NCBI RefSeq assembly: GCF_019578655.1 | Contig: NC_063256.1 | Coordinates: forward strand, 18,919,350-18,983,349 | DNA: 64,000 nt | From: Ricinus communis | Taxonomy: Eukaryota > Streptophyta > Magnoliopsida > Malpighiales > Euphorbiaceae | Reading direction: 5' to 3' | Part shown: piece after piece, positions 45,475 to 57,281 of the stretch | How positions within the stretch are numbered: position 1 is the first letter of the stretch | How the letters are laid out: each line of letters begins with the position of its first letter | Notes under the pieces: generated by a model | Told to the model about the DNA's origin: nothing | The model's database searches: none | What the model saw: only the letters and a program-made list of their open reading frames with translations | Program-made: the position numbers and the translations under genes

Positions 45475-47090
45475 ATGTTAAATACCTTTAGTGAAAGTGG
45501 GAAAGAGGAGAATGTGCCTAAAGTTAATCATGGCATATCCGCAGCACAAGTGCATGAAAATGAAGAGTGCAATGGAGTATAATGAACCTCAATGAGGCTA
45601 TAGAGAGAATGCGGTTAGATATAGAAGCCAACCAAAGAGCTATATTAGAGCAAATCAATGCTAATGCTCATGTAGGAAACAATAGGCAGAGCTTGGTAGG
45701 CAATGAGGAAGATTAGAACTTGGCTATGATGATGATGATAATGCCACAATTATGGGTGTTGGTCGTGGCATGGGTAGAGGAGGCCAAAACAATGCAATGG
45801 ATAGAGGGGATCACAGAGGTGAGTTTGGTGGTTATTATGGGTATAATGATGGTGTGGCTAGAAATTTGGTAGCATCAAACTTAGGATTCCTACCTTTTTA
45901 GGAAAATAAGATCCGGAGGCATATTTAGAATAGGAAAAGCAAGTAGACCTTATCTTTGATTGTCATAACTTTTATGAGGAAAAGAAGGTAAAGTTAGTGG
46001 TTACTCAATTTTCTGAGTATGCAATAGTGTGGTGGGATCAATTGGTGGTGAGTAAGAGAAGAAATATGGAAGAGCCTATTGATACTTGGCATTCTCTCAA
46101 AACCATCATGAAAAGACGTTTTGTACTAGATATTACCATAGAGAGTTACATCAAAGACTCTAAGCTTTGAAGCAAGGTACTAAAAATGTAGATGATTATT
46201 ATAAGGAAATGGAGATGCTCATGACAAGGACTGATTTGGATGAAGATAGGGAACCTACCATGACACATTTTATTAGTGGGCTAAATAAGGAGATTGCGAA
46301 TAGGGTCAAATTGCAACATTATGTAGAACTTGAGCAGTTAGTTCATCTTGCAATTAAGGTTGAAAAGCAATTAAAAATAAGGGGAGCAACAAGGTTTGAA
46401 TAGAAAGGCACTTCAAGCAATAGGTCTAATTGATTTAATCAATGGAAAAGAAACAAAAGAGGAGATGATAAGGCTATTTTTCATGCGAATAAGTGTAAGA
46501 ATGTCTCGGGCAACAAGGAGACCAACACAGCTGAAGCTAACAAAGGGAAAAATAGGGACATTAAATGCTTCAAGTGTTTGGGGCGTGGGCACATTGCTTG
46601 ACAATGTACTAATAAGAGGACAATGACTGCTAGGGAGCATGGGGAGATATAAACATCAAATGAAGAGAGTAGTGAAGATAAGATGCCACCATTAGAGGAT
46701 AATAGTGATGATGGTATTTAGGGTCCTATGGGAGGTGATCTTTTGGTTACTAGGCGCATGCTAAATGCGCAAATGGAGGAAGATAATATGGAGCAATAAA
46801 AGGATAACTTATTCCACACTAGATGCCATGTGTAAGGTAACACATGCAATGTCATTATTGATAGTGGTAGTTGTACAGACATTGCTAGCACTTTGATGGT
46901 AGAGAAATTAGGATTAAATCTCATTCCGCATCCAAAAACTTATAAGTTATTATGGTTAAACAATTGTGGTGAGATAAAAGTTAATAATCAAGTTATTGTG
47001 ACTTTCACTATTGGGAAGTATTTAGATGAAGTGCTATGTGATGTAGTGCCAATGCATGCTGGCCATAGCTTACTATGTAGGCCATGGTAA
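45475..47090 (+). pseudogene. gag: gag and protease of A1
   Basis: ATG 45475 follows tatactaac ... ttgcagca, a branch-point plus acceptor-like context shared with A3. Gag core at 46167-46403 (YYKEMEMLMTRTDLDEDREP, IKVEKQLKI). CCHC knuckle 46566-46607 contains a stop (TGA) just before its last Cys. Protease D-S-G at 46860-46868 (IIDSGSCTDIAS), then VNNQVIVTFTIGKYLDEV and PMHAGHSLLCRPW. Multiple frame changes and stops. Confidence 0.75.
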
Positions 47091-48745
47091 TTTGATAGAA
47101 GAGTTGTTCATGATGGGTTCCTTAGTAGGTATTCTTTTATAAAAGATGGGAGAAAAGTCACACTTGCACCTCTTTCTCCAAAAGAAGTGTATAAGGACCA
47201 ATGTAAATTGGAGAGGAAAATGAGTGAGGCTAAAAGTAGCAAAACTGAGGGAGAAAAATCAAAGAGTGTTTAAAGATACAAAAGAGAGTGAGGTTAGATG
47301 ATATGCTTGATGAGTTGCATGGTGCATGTTACTTTACTAAGATTGATTTGCATTCAGGATATTATTAAATTCGCATGAAAGTTGGGGATGAGTGGAAAAC
47401 AACATTTAAGACTAAGTATGGTCTTTATGAGTGACTTCTAATGCCATTTGGGCTTACTAATGCACTTAGCACTGTCATGAGGTTGATGAACCATGTATTG
47501 CGTGAATTACTTAGTAAATTTGTAGTTGTATATTTTGATGATATTCTAATCTATTCCAAGTCTTTCAATGATCATGTTATGCATGTGCGTAGGGTCTTAG
47601 ATGTTCTTAGGAAAGAAAAATTGTTTAGTAATGTAAAGAAGTGTAGTTTTTGCATGGATAGAGTCAATATTTTTAGGTTTTGTTGTTATTTCTAAAGGTC
47701 TAGAGGTTGATGAGGAAATGGTGAAAGCAATTAAGGAATGGCCAACATCTACAACATAAGCCAAGTTAGGAGTTTTCATGGTCTTACTACTTTTTATAGA
47801 AGGTTCATTAGGGACTTTAGTAGCATTGTCGCAGCTTTGAATGAGATTGTTAAGAATAATGTTGGGTTTAATTGGGGTGATGCATAAGAAAATGCTTTTA
47901 ATTTACTTAAATCATAGATTATGAATGCTCATTTGCTGATTTTCCCTAACTTTGACAAAACCTTTGAGATTGAATGTGATGCTAGTGGCATTAGTGTTGG
48001 GGCTGTTTTGATCAAGAACAAAGGCTAATTTGCTATTTTAGTGAAAACTAATAGGGCAGCACTTTGGTACCCAACATATGACAAAGAACTCTATGCTTTG
48101 GTTTGTGCTTTGCAAACATGGCAACAATACCTTTGGCCTAAGGAGTTTGTCATACATACAGATTATGAGAGTTTGAAGCATCTTAAGAGGCAAGACAAGT
48201 TGAACCGAAGACATGCAAAGTGGATGGAGTTCATTGAGACATTCCCATATGTGATCAAGTATAATAAAGGTATGGAGAATGTGGTTCTTGATGCATTATC
48301 CAAAAGGTATGCTTTACTTAATACTCTTAATTCTAAATTGTTGGGTTTTGAGTTTATTAAGGAGTTGTATTTGAATGATAGTGACTTTGGTAATGTGTTT
48401 AATACTTGTGCTAATGGGGTTGCCTTTGATGATTTCTATGTGTTTGATGGATATCTTTACAAAAAGAATCGCCTGGGCATTCCTAATTGTTCTTTGCGTG
48501 AGATACTTATCAAGAAGGCACATAGAGGCAGTTTAATGGGTCATTTTGGGGTGCATAAGACTTATGACATACTGATTGAACATTTCTTTAGCCTTGCATG
48601 AAACATGATGTGAATAAAGACTTATGACATACTCCTTTGCCTATTCATGATATTCCTTGGAAAGATTTATCTATGGATTTTGTACTTGGATCACCTAGGA
48701 CTAGGAAGGCTCGAGATAGTATATTTGTTATTGTGGCATTCTCTA
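47091..48745 (+). pseudogene. pol: RT, RNase H and partial integrase of A1
   Basis: After the linker (LAPLSPKEVYKDQ) the sequence jumps at about 47275 to RLDDMLDELHGACYFTKIDL, so the first RT blocks are deleted. RT continues through MPFGLTNA and the YFDDILIYS box (D-D at 47537-47542). The RNase H frame 48041-48601 includes [20 protein letters not shown], the DYESLKHLK block and, after it, the zinc-binding region of integrase. Integrase core begins [12 protein letters not shown] near 48670 and ends at 48745. Confidence 0.78.
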
Positions 48746-49170
48746 ACCAAAATCTTGTGTTTGATTCTTAATTTATCATATCATATTGGGTTTATGGCGT
48801 TTGAAGTTGAATTCAAGTACTAGTTTTAATTGTTGGAACTAGTTTTCCCGAACTTCACTTGAGGAGATCCTTCGGTTTTGGTGGTTACAATTGTAGGAGT
48901 TATTTCTTTATTTATTTAATTTCCTTTTTATTTTTACTAAACTGCTCTTGGCCTCTTCCTATAAATAGGCAAGGTATTTGCATTTGTAAAGACATCATTG
49001 AGTTGAATATAAAATTCTTCTTTTCTCTTAAGTGAGACTTGATCTTTAGAGTTTCTTTTTAGTACTTAGGAACTTATCAAACTTTTAGTTTTGTGGCGTT
49101 CAAAATCCAAACACCTTATGGCCAAAAGGTTTTAAGTCTTCTTTTTCTTTGAAATTCAGAATCTTAATTG
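48746..49170 (+). repeat. LTR fragment related to element E
   Basis: 48765-48890 matches the reverse complement of 59740-59880 (tttatggcgtttg, ttggaactagtttt, acttcacttgaggagat). TATAAATA at 48960-48967 with a purine/pyrimidine-rich leader looks like the U3-R boundary. No coding sequence. Confidence 0.5.
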
Positions 49171-49747
49171 ATGGATCCTACAATTCAAAGAATTGCCATT
49201 GGGTTTTTGGATTGTTCATCTTCATTCCTTTTAGTTGAATATAATTATTGGGTTTGTAGTGGCATATTCAAAGGTTTCAATACAATCATACTAGAACTTG
49301 TGATTTCTTTCCTTATTAGATATGAAATCCTACCTAGGTTCTCATATGTTTGTTTCTTTTGTTTGTCTCTTTCTATTCTATGTCTAGTATGATGGTTTGG
49401 TTTTATTTCGCAAGCATAAACATGAGTGTTGAGTTAAAGCGCATGGAAGAGGCAATCATAGGCACCGATCTAATGCTTGGACAAACGCAAACAAAGAGAA
49501 TTAGTTGATGGAGTATTATATCATTCTCTGAATGATCGCGGATGATTCTTTTAGAGAAAATAGGGAAGGCCGAGAATCGAGGCACACCCAAATATTATGA
49601 TCCAGGATTTGCACCACTAGGATCTAAATCATTACTTGTTCCTCTAAGAATGAGGACTCCTAATGACATAAGAATTGGCATAAGGAATCATGGGGATGCA
49701 ATTGATAAGATTGATCAGTGGCATTTTAGCTTAGCTTGATGATCTGA
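49171..49747 (+). repeat. Repeat R, copy 1
   Basis: Shares with 57282-59374 the block around gcttggacaaacgca and the roughly 60-codon frame (here 49542-49736) with YYDPGFAPLGSKSLLVPL and TPNDIRIGIRNHGD. The A2 element is inserted after ttgatgatc at 49747. Likely the 3' end and LTR start of another element family because gaatcttttggaggaaagagg resembles a polypurine tract. Confidence 0.55.
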
Positions 49748-51439
49748 TGCGAATCCTATTGGCACTAGGAGTCCTACTCCAATAAGAAATTCTACTTCAA
49801 CTAGGATTCAAGATCCACTTCACATCCATGGAGGCCCAATTACAAGGTCCAGGGCTAAGAAGATAAAAGAAGCTCTCAATGGGCTTGTTCGAGATGTTTA
49901 GGCTAAGGACACATCAAGGCTTGAAGAGTTGGATTCAAATACAAGGCTCATTAATCTAATTCAATTTATTGGGCTTGATTAAATATAATATAGGCTTAAT
50001 GAGCATAAAGGACAATATAGGGAGTTTGGGCCTAATTTGCTCCACCAAAAATGGCCAACGCGTGTGGCTTAAAGAAACTAGGGTTTCTTACTCCTAATGG
50101 ATGGCTACATAATATTTTGGGAGTATCACGAATAAGCTTGAGAACCCCTTTTGAATTGCGGACCCCTAACATATTAACATGAAAATCCCAAGAACCAATT
50201 CGGTTCAACCCTTAAGAAAGGTTAGAAGATAGATTTCTTAGAAAGATGATCAAGAATTAGAAACTAAGGAAAACTAAGTCTGTTAAACTCCAATTCCAAG
50301 TACGGCACAAGGATAGATCAACTCATTGATAAGTAAGATTCGCATTCAAACAAGAACACAAAGATAAAGGAAACAAGCTTTAAGGTAAAAATATCAATTA
50401 TCATTCAACCTTAATTTAATTTTTATATCAAAATTCGTACTAGCCTCACATAGGCCTTAGAAAACCCTAAATCTTAACCAAAAGGATTCACATCTCATCT
50501 AGGATAAAGATAACCTTCATAAGTAAAAGAAATAACTTAAACTTAGTCTTAATTAGGTCAAAATACATGTGTGGCAGCCCATAATAAGCCATAAAATCCA
50601 AATTTACATAAGTCATATAGATGAGTCTCATAACATAAGCCAAGTTTGGCCTAAAGTCTTCATATGCTCCAATTCGGCTTCTTTGGTATTTTGTAGCCCA
50701 ATTAGATTCATTCAAGCCTAATAAGCAAAATTAGATTAATGAAATTCTTGAAGCCTTGATGTGTCCTTAGCCCAAATGTCTTGGATAAGCTCATTGACTT
50801 GTAATTTGAATCGGACTAGGACTTCTAGGTGAATCAGGATTCCTAGTTGAATTAGGATTCCTTTTATTGCTTGAACTCGTAATATCATCAGGATTTCTTG
50901 CTGGATAAGGATTCCTAGTGGAGTCAAGATTCCTTGTTGAATTAAGATTCCTTAAGCTAATAGGACTTACATCATCAAGACTCCTTGTTGGAGTAGGATT
51001 CGTTGTGCTAGTTTGGTTCGTATCCTTGTTTTTAATTATCTATTTTAGTTAGGATGTTTATCTCTATCCTATTTGAGTTGTAATTCCTTAACATGTTAGA
51101 ATTAGGGTTTTCTAAAGGCTATAAAAGCCTAGTACGAATTTTTAAGTTGATTGATTGATGATTAATATATTTTATGAGTTTATACTCTATTCTTAGTTCT
51201 TATTTAGAGCTAATTTGAACTTATAAAGCAATTCATTGTTTGGAGTGTTCAAATCTGACTTATCAATTTAGAATCCATACTAAATTGTGGCGTCTTCTAC
51301 CTCTAGTATGTTAGGTTTGATAGTATAATATTCTTGAAGGGTCTAAGATTTCCATTGATATGGTTCTAGATAGATATTGGGCAATGAAATCAAACTTGCA
51401 TACGGGTTTAATCTTTTGATATAGGTTAGGTTCGTATCA
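49748..51439 (+). repeat. 5' LTR of A2, split by a D-type LTR
   Basis: TGCGAATCCTATTGG ... CGTATCA. The two parts 49748-50133 and 51024-51439 align with the 3' LTR at 56569-57281 without the middle. TATAAAAG at 51120-51127 within aaggctataaaagcctagtacg. Coding tail GPITRSRAKKIKEALNGL-like at about 49835-49890. Confidence 0.75.
50134..51023 (-). repeat. D-type LTR nested in the A2 LTR
   Basis: Minus-oriented D-type LTR of about 890 bp, nearly complete but missing about 13 bp at its 3' terminus (the TGATATGGAACCT end). gtatc occurs on both sides (50128-50137 region and 51020 region), which could be a target duplication or a recombination micro-homology. Confidence 0.65.
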
Positions 51440-51441
51440 TT

Positions 51442-51453
51442 TGGTATCAGAGC
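51442..51453 (+). other. Primer-binding site of A2
   Basis: TGGTATCAGAGC, exact. Confidence 0.85.
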
Positions 51454-52125
51454 TTTGGCTTCGAAATCAGGTTACATATCTTTAATTTCCACATATTCTT
51501 TATCCAAATCTTGTCCAAATTAAAAAAATCAATTTACTTATTCAAATTTTTTGTGATTAATTATTCTATTTTTTGTGATGAATTATTTTATATTACATCT
51601 TTACTTGTTCCAAATTCTTTAGTCAAGTGCCTTCAAAAAAAAGAAGAAAAGGAAAAAGAGCCAAGAAAAAAATCATAAAAAAAGTTGTTGTTGTCAGCCG
51701 GTTCTTAAAAAAAAAAAAAAATTATGCCTTTTGTTTTCTTCACTTGTTAAGCTTAGTTAGTCTTTTATTACCTTTGTTCTTGTGCCCTTCATTGTATATA
51801 GGCTTAATCTTATTCATTAAGTCTAGTTTAGTCTTCTTATTTTAGTGTTGTTGTATGTGTTTTAAATCTGATTTATTGATTATTGAATGGTTATAATTTT
51901 GATTATTTGATAATTGATTGTTTTAGCCTTTATAAGAACTAAAGAGTAGAGTTTGAGTGGTAAAAGGCGAGTGGTGAGTTCACTAGAGGGTAAAAGCCTA
52001 TTTAAGTAAAACATGAGCATGAGTCATGTCCTTTGAGTGTAAACACAAGGAGTGTTATTTGTGAGATTTCTTTGTTCCTTTTTATGTTATTGCAGATTAT
52101 CAAGGCTGATCCGCCAAAACAAACC
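51454..52125 (+). other. Leader of A2
   Basis: AT-rich leader with an A-run region (51640-51722), gagtgtaaacacaagg at 52037 and ttattgcag just before gag, as in A1 and A3. No gene. Confidence 0.5.
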
Positions 52126-53100
52126 ATGGCACAAGTTATGGAGCTTTTAGAGCGTATAGGGAGGTAACTTCGAGATTTTGGTGATCGAGTGGAGAGGGTG
52201 GAAACAAATCAAAATGGCCCCAATAACAACGCCAACCACATAAACTAATAAGCACTTAGACAAGTTCATAGAGGGAGATGGCATGATGATGATGATGATG
52301 ATGATGAGCCCGTTGATGATAATGAACAACGACATAGAAGGCAAGATAACAACTTTAGAAATAAAAAGGTGAAGATTCCTAAGTTCCAATGCAAAGCCAA
52401 TCTTACTTGGGATGAGAAAAGAAAGTAGATTTCATTTTTGATTGTCATAACTACTCCGAAGAAAAAAAAGGTAAAACTCGCGGCTATTGAATTCATAAAT
52501 TATGCTATAATTTGGAGGGATCAATTTTTGTTGAGTAGGAGGAGAAACGGAGAAGCACCTATTACTAGTTGGCAAGAGATGAAAACCATTATGAAAAAGA
52601 TATTTGTATCCTAACATTATTATAGAGATGTACGCAATTGACTACAAAGATTGGTATAAGGATCTAAAAGTGTGGAGGAGTACTATCAAGAGATGAAAAT
52701 TGCAATGATAAGAGGCAACGTAGAGGAGGAATAAGAGACAACTATGGCGCAGTTCTTGAGTGGATTGAACAAGAACATTACTGATGTGTTAGAGTTGCAA
52801 GAATACATTAAGATGGAGGACATGCTACATAAAGCCATCAAGATTGAAAAGCAATTGAAAAGTAAAACGACTAGGTACAATTCGGGAAATACAACTTCCA
52901 CATGGAAACCGAATTGGAAAGATAGTGACAAGAGCTTTTCGAAGCCTAATGTAGATGTTAGCAAGAATGGGAAAGATTTAGGCAACACTAAAATGCAAGT
53001 GTTTTAAATGTTTGGGGCAGGGACATATTGCATCACTATGTCCAATTAAACGTGTAATTGTGGCTACACAAAATGGTGATATTAAAGAGTGATACTGATG
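52126..53100 (+). pseudogene. gag: gag of A2
   Basis: ATG 52126 (MAQVMELLERIGR) with a stop at codon 14. A (gat)n run at 52283-52307 encodes an acidic stretch. Gag core 52744-53000 ([30 protein letters not shown]). CCHC knuckle C-F-K-C-x4-G-H-x4-C at 53000-53041 in a shifted frame. Several stops in between. Confidence 0.75.
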
Positions 53101-54075
53101 ATGATGAAGAATGCATGCCCGAGCTTAAGGATGCAAGTGACATAGATGAGCAAATTGGGCTTAATGGTAAGTTGTTTGTCACAAGACATGCTCTTAATAT
53201 GCAAGCAAAGGAAGCGAATGAAGTCTAAAGATCATGCTAGATGCCAAGTCCAAGACAAGGTATGTAGTTTGATTATAGATAGGGGGAGTTGTACCATTGT
53301 TGTTAGTGCTAGTTTAGTTGATACGTTGCGTTTACCTACTACTAAAAATCCAAAACCCTACAGATGGTTATGGTTGATTATGGGGAAATAAGGGTTAATA
53401 GGCAAGCATTGATACCATTCTGTATTGGACGTTATCATGATGAAGTGTTATATGATATCATTTCTATGCATGCTAGTCATATAATATTAAGACGTCCATG
53501 GAAATATGATAGGCGAATTGTGCATAATAGATATTCAGATCAATATTATTTTATGATGAGCAACAAATCTATTACACTTGTACCATTATCTCCTAAGCAA
53601 GTTTATGAGGACCAAAAGGTTCTAAAAGAGAAAGAGGAAGCGCTCGAAAGGGAGAAAGAGTGAAAAGCACAACAAAAGGAGAGTTATGTAAAAGGCTATG
53701 AGAGATGTGAGCCTAGAGAGGAGAACGGAGAGAAAGAAGGTGATGTGCAAAGAAGAAAAGAGAGAGAGGCGCATGCAAAAGGAGAGAGTGTGATTGTGAG
53801 TTGTGAGAAAAAAGACAATTTCTATGCAAGAGAGGGTGAGGTGAAGAGAGCTTTTCTATCAAGGCAACCCATGATTATATTTTTGTACAAGGGCACCTAT
53901 TTAAGCACTAACCAAGAAAACACTAGTTTGCCTAGTGTATTTCAATATTTTTTGCAGGAATTCAAAGACTTGTACCCCAAAGAGATGCCTAAAGGACTAC
54001 CACCAATAATTGGAATCGAGCATCAAATTGATTTTATACCCGGTGCTTCAATTCCAAATAGACCAACTTATTAAA
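53101..54075 (+). pseudogene. pol: Protease and linker of A2
   Basis: Protease block LIIDRGSCTIVVSASLVDTL: the catalytic D-S/T-G is D-R-G here (53278-53286). A frameshift near 53385 links to VNRQALIPFCIGRYHDEVLY. A Lys/Glu-rich linker (53600-53830) follows, then the start of RT at YFLQEFKDLYPKEMPKGLPP and HQIDFIPGASIPNRP. Confidence 0.75.
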
Positions 54076-54860
54076 GTAATCCTGAGGAGACGAAGGAGTT
54101 GCAACGATAAGTGGAATATTTGATGGCCAAAGGGTTGATTAGAGAAAGTATGAGCCCATGTGCAGTGCCCATCTTACTTGTACCAAAAAAGGATGGAACA
54201 TAGCGTATGTGTGTTAATTGTCATGCTATTAACAAGATTACAGTAAAGTGTTGCCATCCCATTCCTCGTTTGGATGATATATTAGATGAACTCTATGGGT
54301 CGACTATCTTCTCTAAAATTGATTTTAATTCTGGTTATCATCAAATTAGGATGAAGGTGGGTGATGAATGGAAAACCGCATTTAAAACAAAGTATGGTTT
54401 GTATGAATGGCTAGTCATTGCCTTTTAGCTTGACTAATGCACCTAGCACTTTTATGAGATTAAAGAACCATGTGTTTGCGTGCTTTTATTGGAAAATTTG
54501 TGATTGTCTATTTTGATGATATCTTGATTTATAGCAACTCTTTAGATGATCATGTTGAACATGTGCGCGTAGTACTTGATGTTTTGCATAAAGAGAAGTT
54601 GTCCATCAACTTTCTAAATGTTCTTTTTGCACTAATAAACTTGTGTTTTTGGGATTTGTTGTGAGTGCTAAAGGGATAAAAGTTGATAGTGAAAAGGTTA
54701 AGGCAATAGAGTCTTGGCTGAAACCTAAGAGTGTTGGGGATGTAAGATCGTTCCATGGCTTAGCCTAGTTCTTATAGGAGGTTTGTTAAGGATTTCTCTA
54801 GCATAGCCGCACCTTTAATGGAAGTAATTAAAAAGAATGTGGATTAAATAGGGTGAGGAA
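54076..54860 (+). pseudogene. pol: Reverse transcriptase of A2
   Basis: Blocks in order: [27 protein letters not shown] followed by a stop, [41 protein letters not shown] shift at 54426 precedes the catalytic box [11 protein letters not shown] (D-D at 54515-54520). Further shifts occur near 54620, 54765 and 54845. It would synthesise element cDNA if intact. Confidence 0.8.
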
Positions 54861-55500
54861 CAAGAAAAGGCTTTTAACTTGCTTAGATCTAAGTTAGTTA
54901 GTGCACCTTTACTTGCTTTACCTAATTTTGACATGACTTTTGAGATTGAATGTGATGCTTCGGGAATTGGTATTCGAGCTGTTCTTATGCAAGAAGGACG
55001 GCCTATAGCTTATTTTAGTGAAAAGCTCAATGGGGCAGCCTTGAACTACCTAACTTATGATAAGGAGATGTACGCATTGGTGAGAGCTTTAGTGACATGG
55101 CAACACTATCTTTGACCTAAACAGTTTGTGATTCACACGGATCATGAGTCATTGAAGTATTTGAAAGGGCAAAATAAGCTTAGTAAATGCCATGCTTAAA
55201 TGGAGTGAGTCCATTGAGTCCTTTCCATATGTGATCAAATACAAGCAAGGTAAAGATAATGTTGTTGCGAATGCGTTATCTCGAAGGTATGCACTTCTTT
55301 CTACTTTGAATGCCAAATTCCTTAGTTTTGAGCATATTAAAGAAATTTAGCATTACTCTGATTTTGGCAATGTGTTTAATGCTTATGAAAAAGGTGCTTT
55401 TGATAAGTTTTATAGACATGATGGGTTTCTATTTAAAGAAAAACGTTTATGTATTCCCATATGTTCTATGCATGAGGTATTAGTTAGGGAAGCTAATGAG
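54861..55500 (+). pseudogene. pol: RNase H of A2
   Basis: Frame 54879-55115: [20 protein letters not shown] with catalytic Asp, [17 protein letters not shown] and [19 protein letters not shown], stop, then [19 protein letters not shown] in the same frame. A shift near 55195 follows. It ends with [19 protein letters not shown] sequence, the RNase H to integrase junction. Confidence 0.8.
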
Positions 55501-56560
55501 GGTGGTTTAATGGAACACATTGGATTGCTAAGACTTTAAATGTTTTGCATGATGTTTCCTATTGGCCTAATATGAAGCAAGATGTCGCTAGATTTTGTGA
55601 TAGATGCATTGTTTGTAAACAAGGAAAGTCTAAATATAAACTTCATGGCTTGTATACACCATTGCCCGTGCCTAGTTCACCTTGGATTGATATTTCTATG
55701 GATTTTGTACTTGGTATACCTAGGTCTAGGTATGGTAATGATTCCATATATGTTGTTGTTGATAGATTCTCTAAGATGGCTCATTTCATTCCATATCATA
55801 AAACTGATGATGCAACATATATTTCTGACTTGTTCTTCAAAGAAATTGTGTGTTTGCATGGTATGCCTATAACTATTGTTAGTTATAGGGATGCAAAGTT
55901 CTTAAGCTACTTTGGAAGACTTTGTCGGGAAATTTGGGAACTAAGTTATTATTTTCTATGACATGTCATCCACAACTGATGGTTAAATTGAAGTAGTTAA
56001 TAGGACTTTAGGTACTTTGTTGCATACTATGGTTAAATAGAACCTAAAATCTTGGGAAGAATGTTTGCCGCATATAGAGTTTGCATATAATCGTAGCGTG
56101 CATTCATCTGCTCATTTATCCTTTTGAAGTTGTTCATGTTTTTATTCCTTAATCTCCATTAGATATGATTCCTTTACCTTTGAATGAACGTGTTTAATCT
56201 AGATGGAAAGAAAAAGGCAGATTTTATGAGGAGGTTGCATGAGAAGGTGCGTGCAAATACTGAAAGAAAGAACAAAGTTTATGCTCAACAAGCCAACAAT
56301 AGGCGTGTGAAGGTTGTTTTTGAACCCGGTCATTAGGTTTGGGTGCACATGCATAAGGAAAGGTTTCCTTCATAAAGGGGTTCCAAGTTACTTCCACGAG
56401 AAGATGGTCCTTTTCAAGTCTTGAAAGGATTAATGATAATGCATATAAATTGGAATTGCCCAATGAGTATGGAATTAGTGCTACTTTTAATGTTGCTGAT
56501 CTTTCTCTTTTTTATTGTAATATAGGTGATGATTCAAGGATGAATCATGCTAAAGAATGA
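55501..56560 (+). pseudogene. pol: Integrase of A2
   Basis: Zinc-binding region around 55500-55620 (second pair [11 protein letters not shown]). Core frame 55545-55961: [20 protein letters not shown] with the first Asp; the region of the second Asp is altered (SYRDAKF). The third acidic part is shifted (56000-56110, LPHIEFAYNRSVHS). The C-terminal domain resembles element E at 60380-60110 (FEPGHxVWVHMHKERFP). The polyprotein end at 56520-56560 shows gatgattcaaggatgaatca before the polypurine tract. Confidence 0.78.
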
Positions 56561-56568
56561 GGGAATGA

Positions 56569-57281
56569 TGTGAATCCTATTGGCACTAAGAGTCCTACTC
56601 CAATATGGAATCCTACTTCAACTAGGATTTAAGATACACTTCATATCCATGGAGGCCCAATTACAAGGTCTAGGGATAAGAAAATAAAAGAAGCTCTCAA
56701 TGGGCTTATTCAAGATGTTTGGGTTAAGGACACATCAAGGCTTGAAGAGTTGGATTCATATTCAAGTCTCATTAATCTAATTCAGTTTATTGGGCTTGAA
56801 TAAGTCTAATACGGGCTTAATGAGCATAAAGGAGCATATAAGGGAGTTTGGGCCTAATTAGCTCCACCAAAGATGGCCCATGCATATGGCTTAAAGAAAC
56901 TAATACTTCTTACTCCTAAATGGCAGCTACGTAGTATTTTGGGAGTACTAGGACTTTATTTTTAGTTATTTATTTTAGTTAGGATTTTATCGCTATCCTA
57001 TTTGAGTTGTAATTCCTTCATAGCTTAGAATTAGTGTTTTCTAAAGGCTACAAAAGCCTAATATGAATTTTCAAGTTGATTGATTGATGATTAATATATT
57101 TTGTGAGTTTATACTTATTCTTTGTTTAGAGCTAATTCGAACTTACCAAGCAATTCATTGTTTGTGGCGTTTAAATCTGATTTATCAATTTAGAATCCAT
57201 ACTACATTGTGGCGTTTTCTACCTCTAATACCTTAGGTTTGATAGTTTAATATAATTGAAGGGTCTAAGGTTTCTATTGAT
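56569..57281 (+). repeat. 3' LTR of A2, truncated
   Basis: TGTGAATCCTATTGG; follows the 5' LTR to ttctattgat at about 57281. The core promoter reads ggctacaaaagcc (57045-57058), with TATA changed to TACA. Confidence 0.7.

Larger units (their letters stand above)
45330..48745 (+). mobile_element. Reina-like element A1, no LTRs left
   Basis: Leader, gag, protease, RT, RNase H and integrase start, cut at both ends. Leader joins the ATH2 integrase directly, and the integrase core is cut by another LTR fragment at about 48745. An internal deletion removed the protease-RT linker and N-terminal RT. Confidence 0.75.
49748..57281 (+). mobile_element. Reina-like element A2, nearly complete
   Basis: 5' LTR, PBS, gag, protease, RT, RNase H, integrase, polypurine tract and most of the 3' LTR in one orientation. 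The 3' LTR is cut near 57281, so a target duplication cannot be tested. No chromodomain is visible at the polyprotein end. Assignment to the Reina-like clade is from RT character ([20 protein letters not shown]) and is moderate. Confidence 0.8.
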
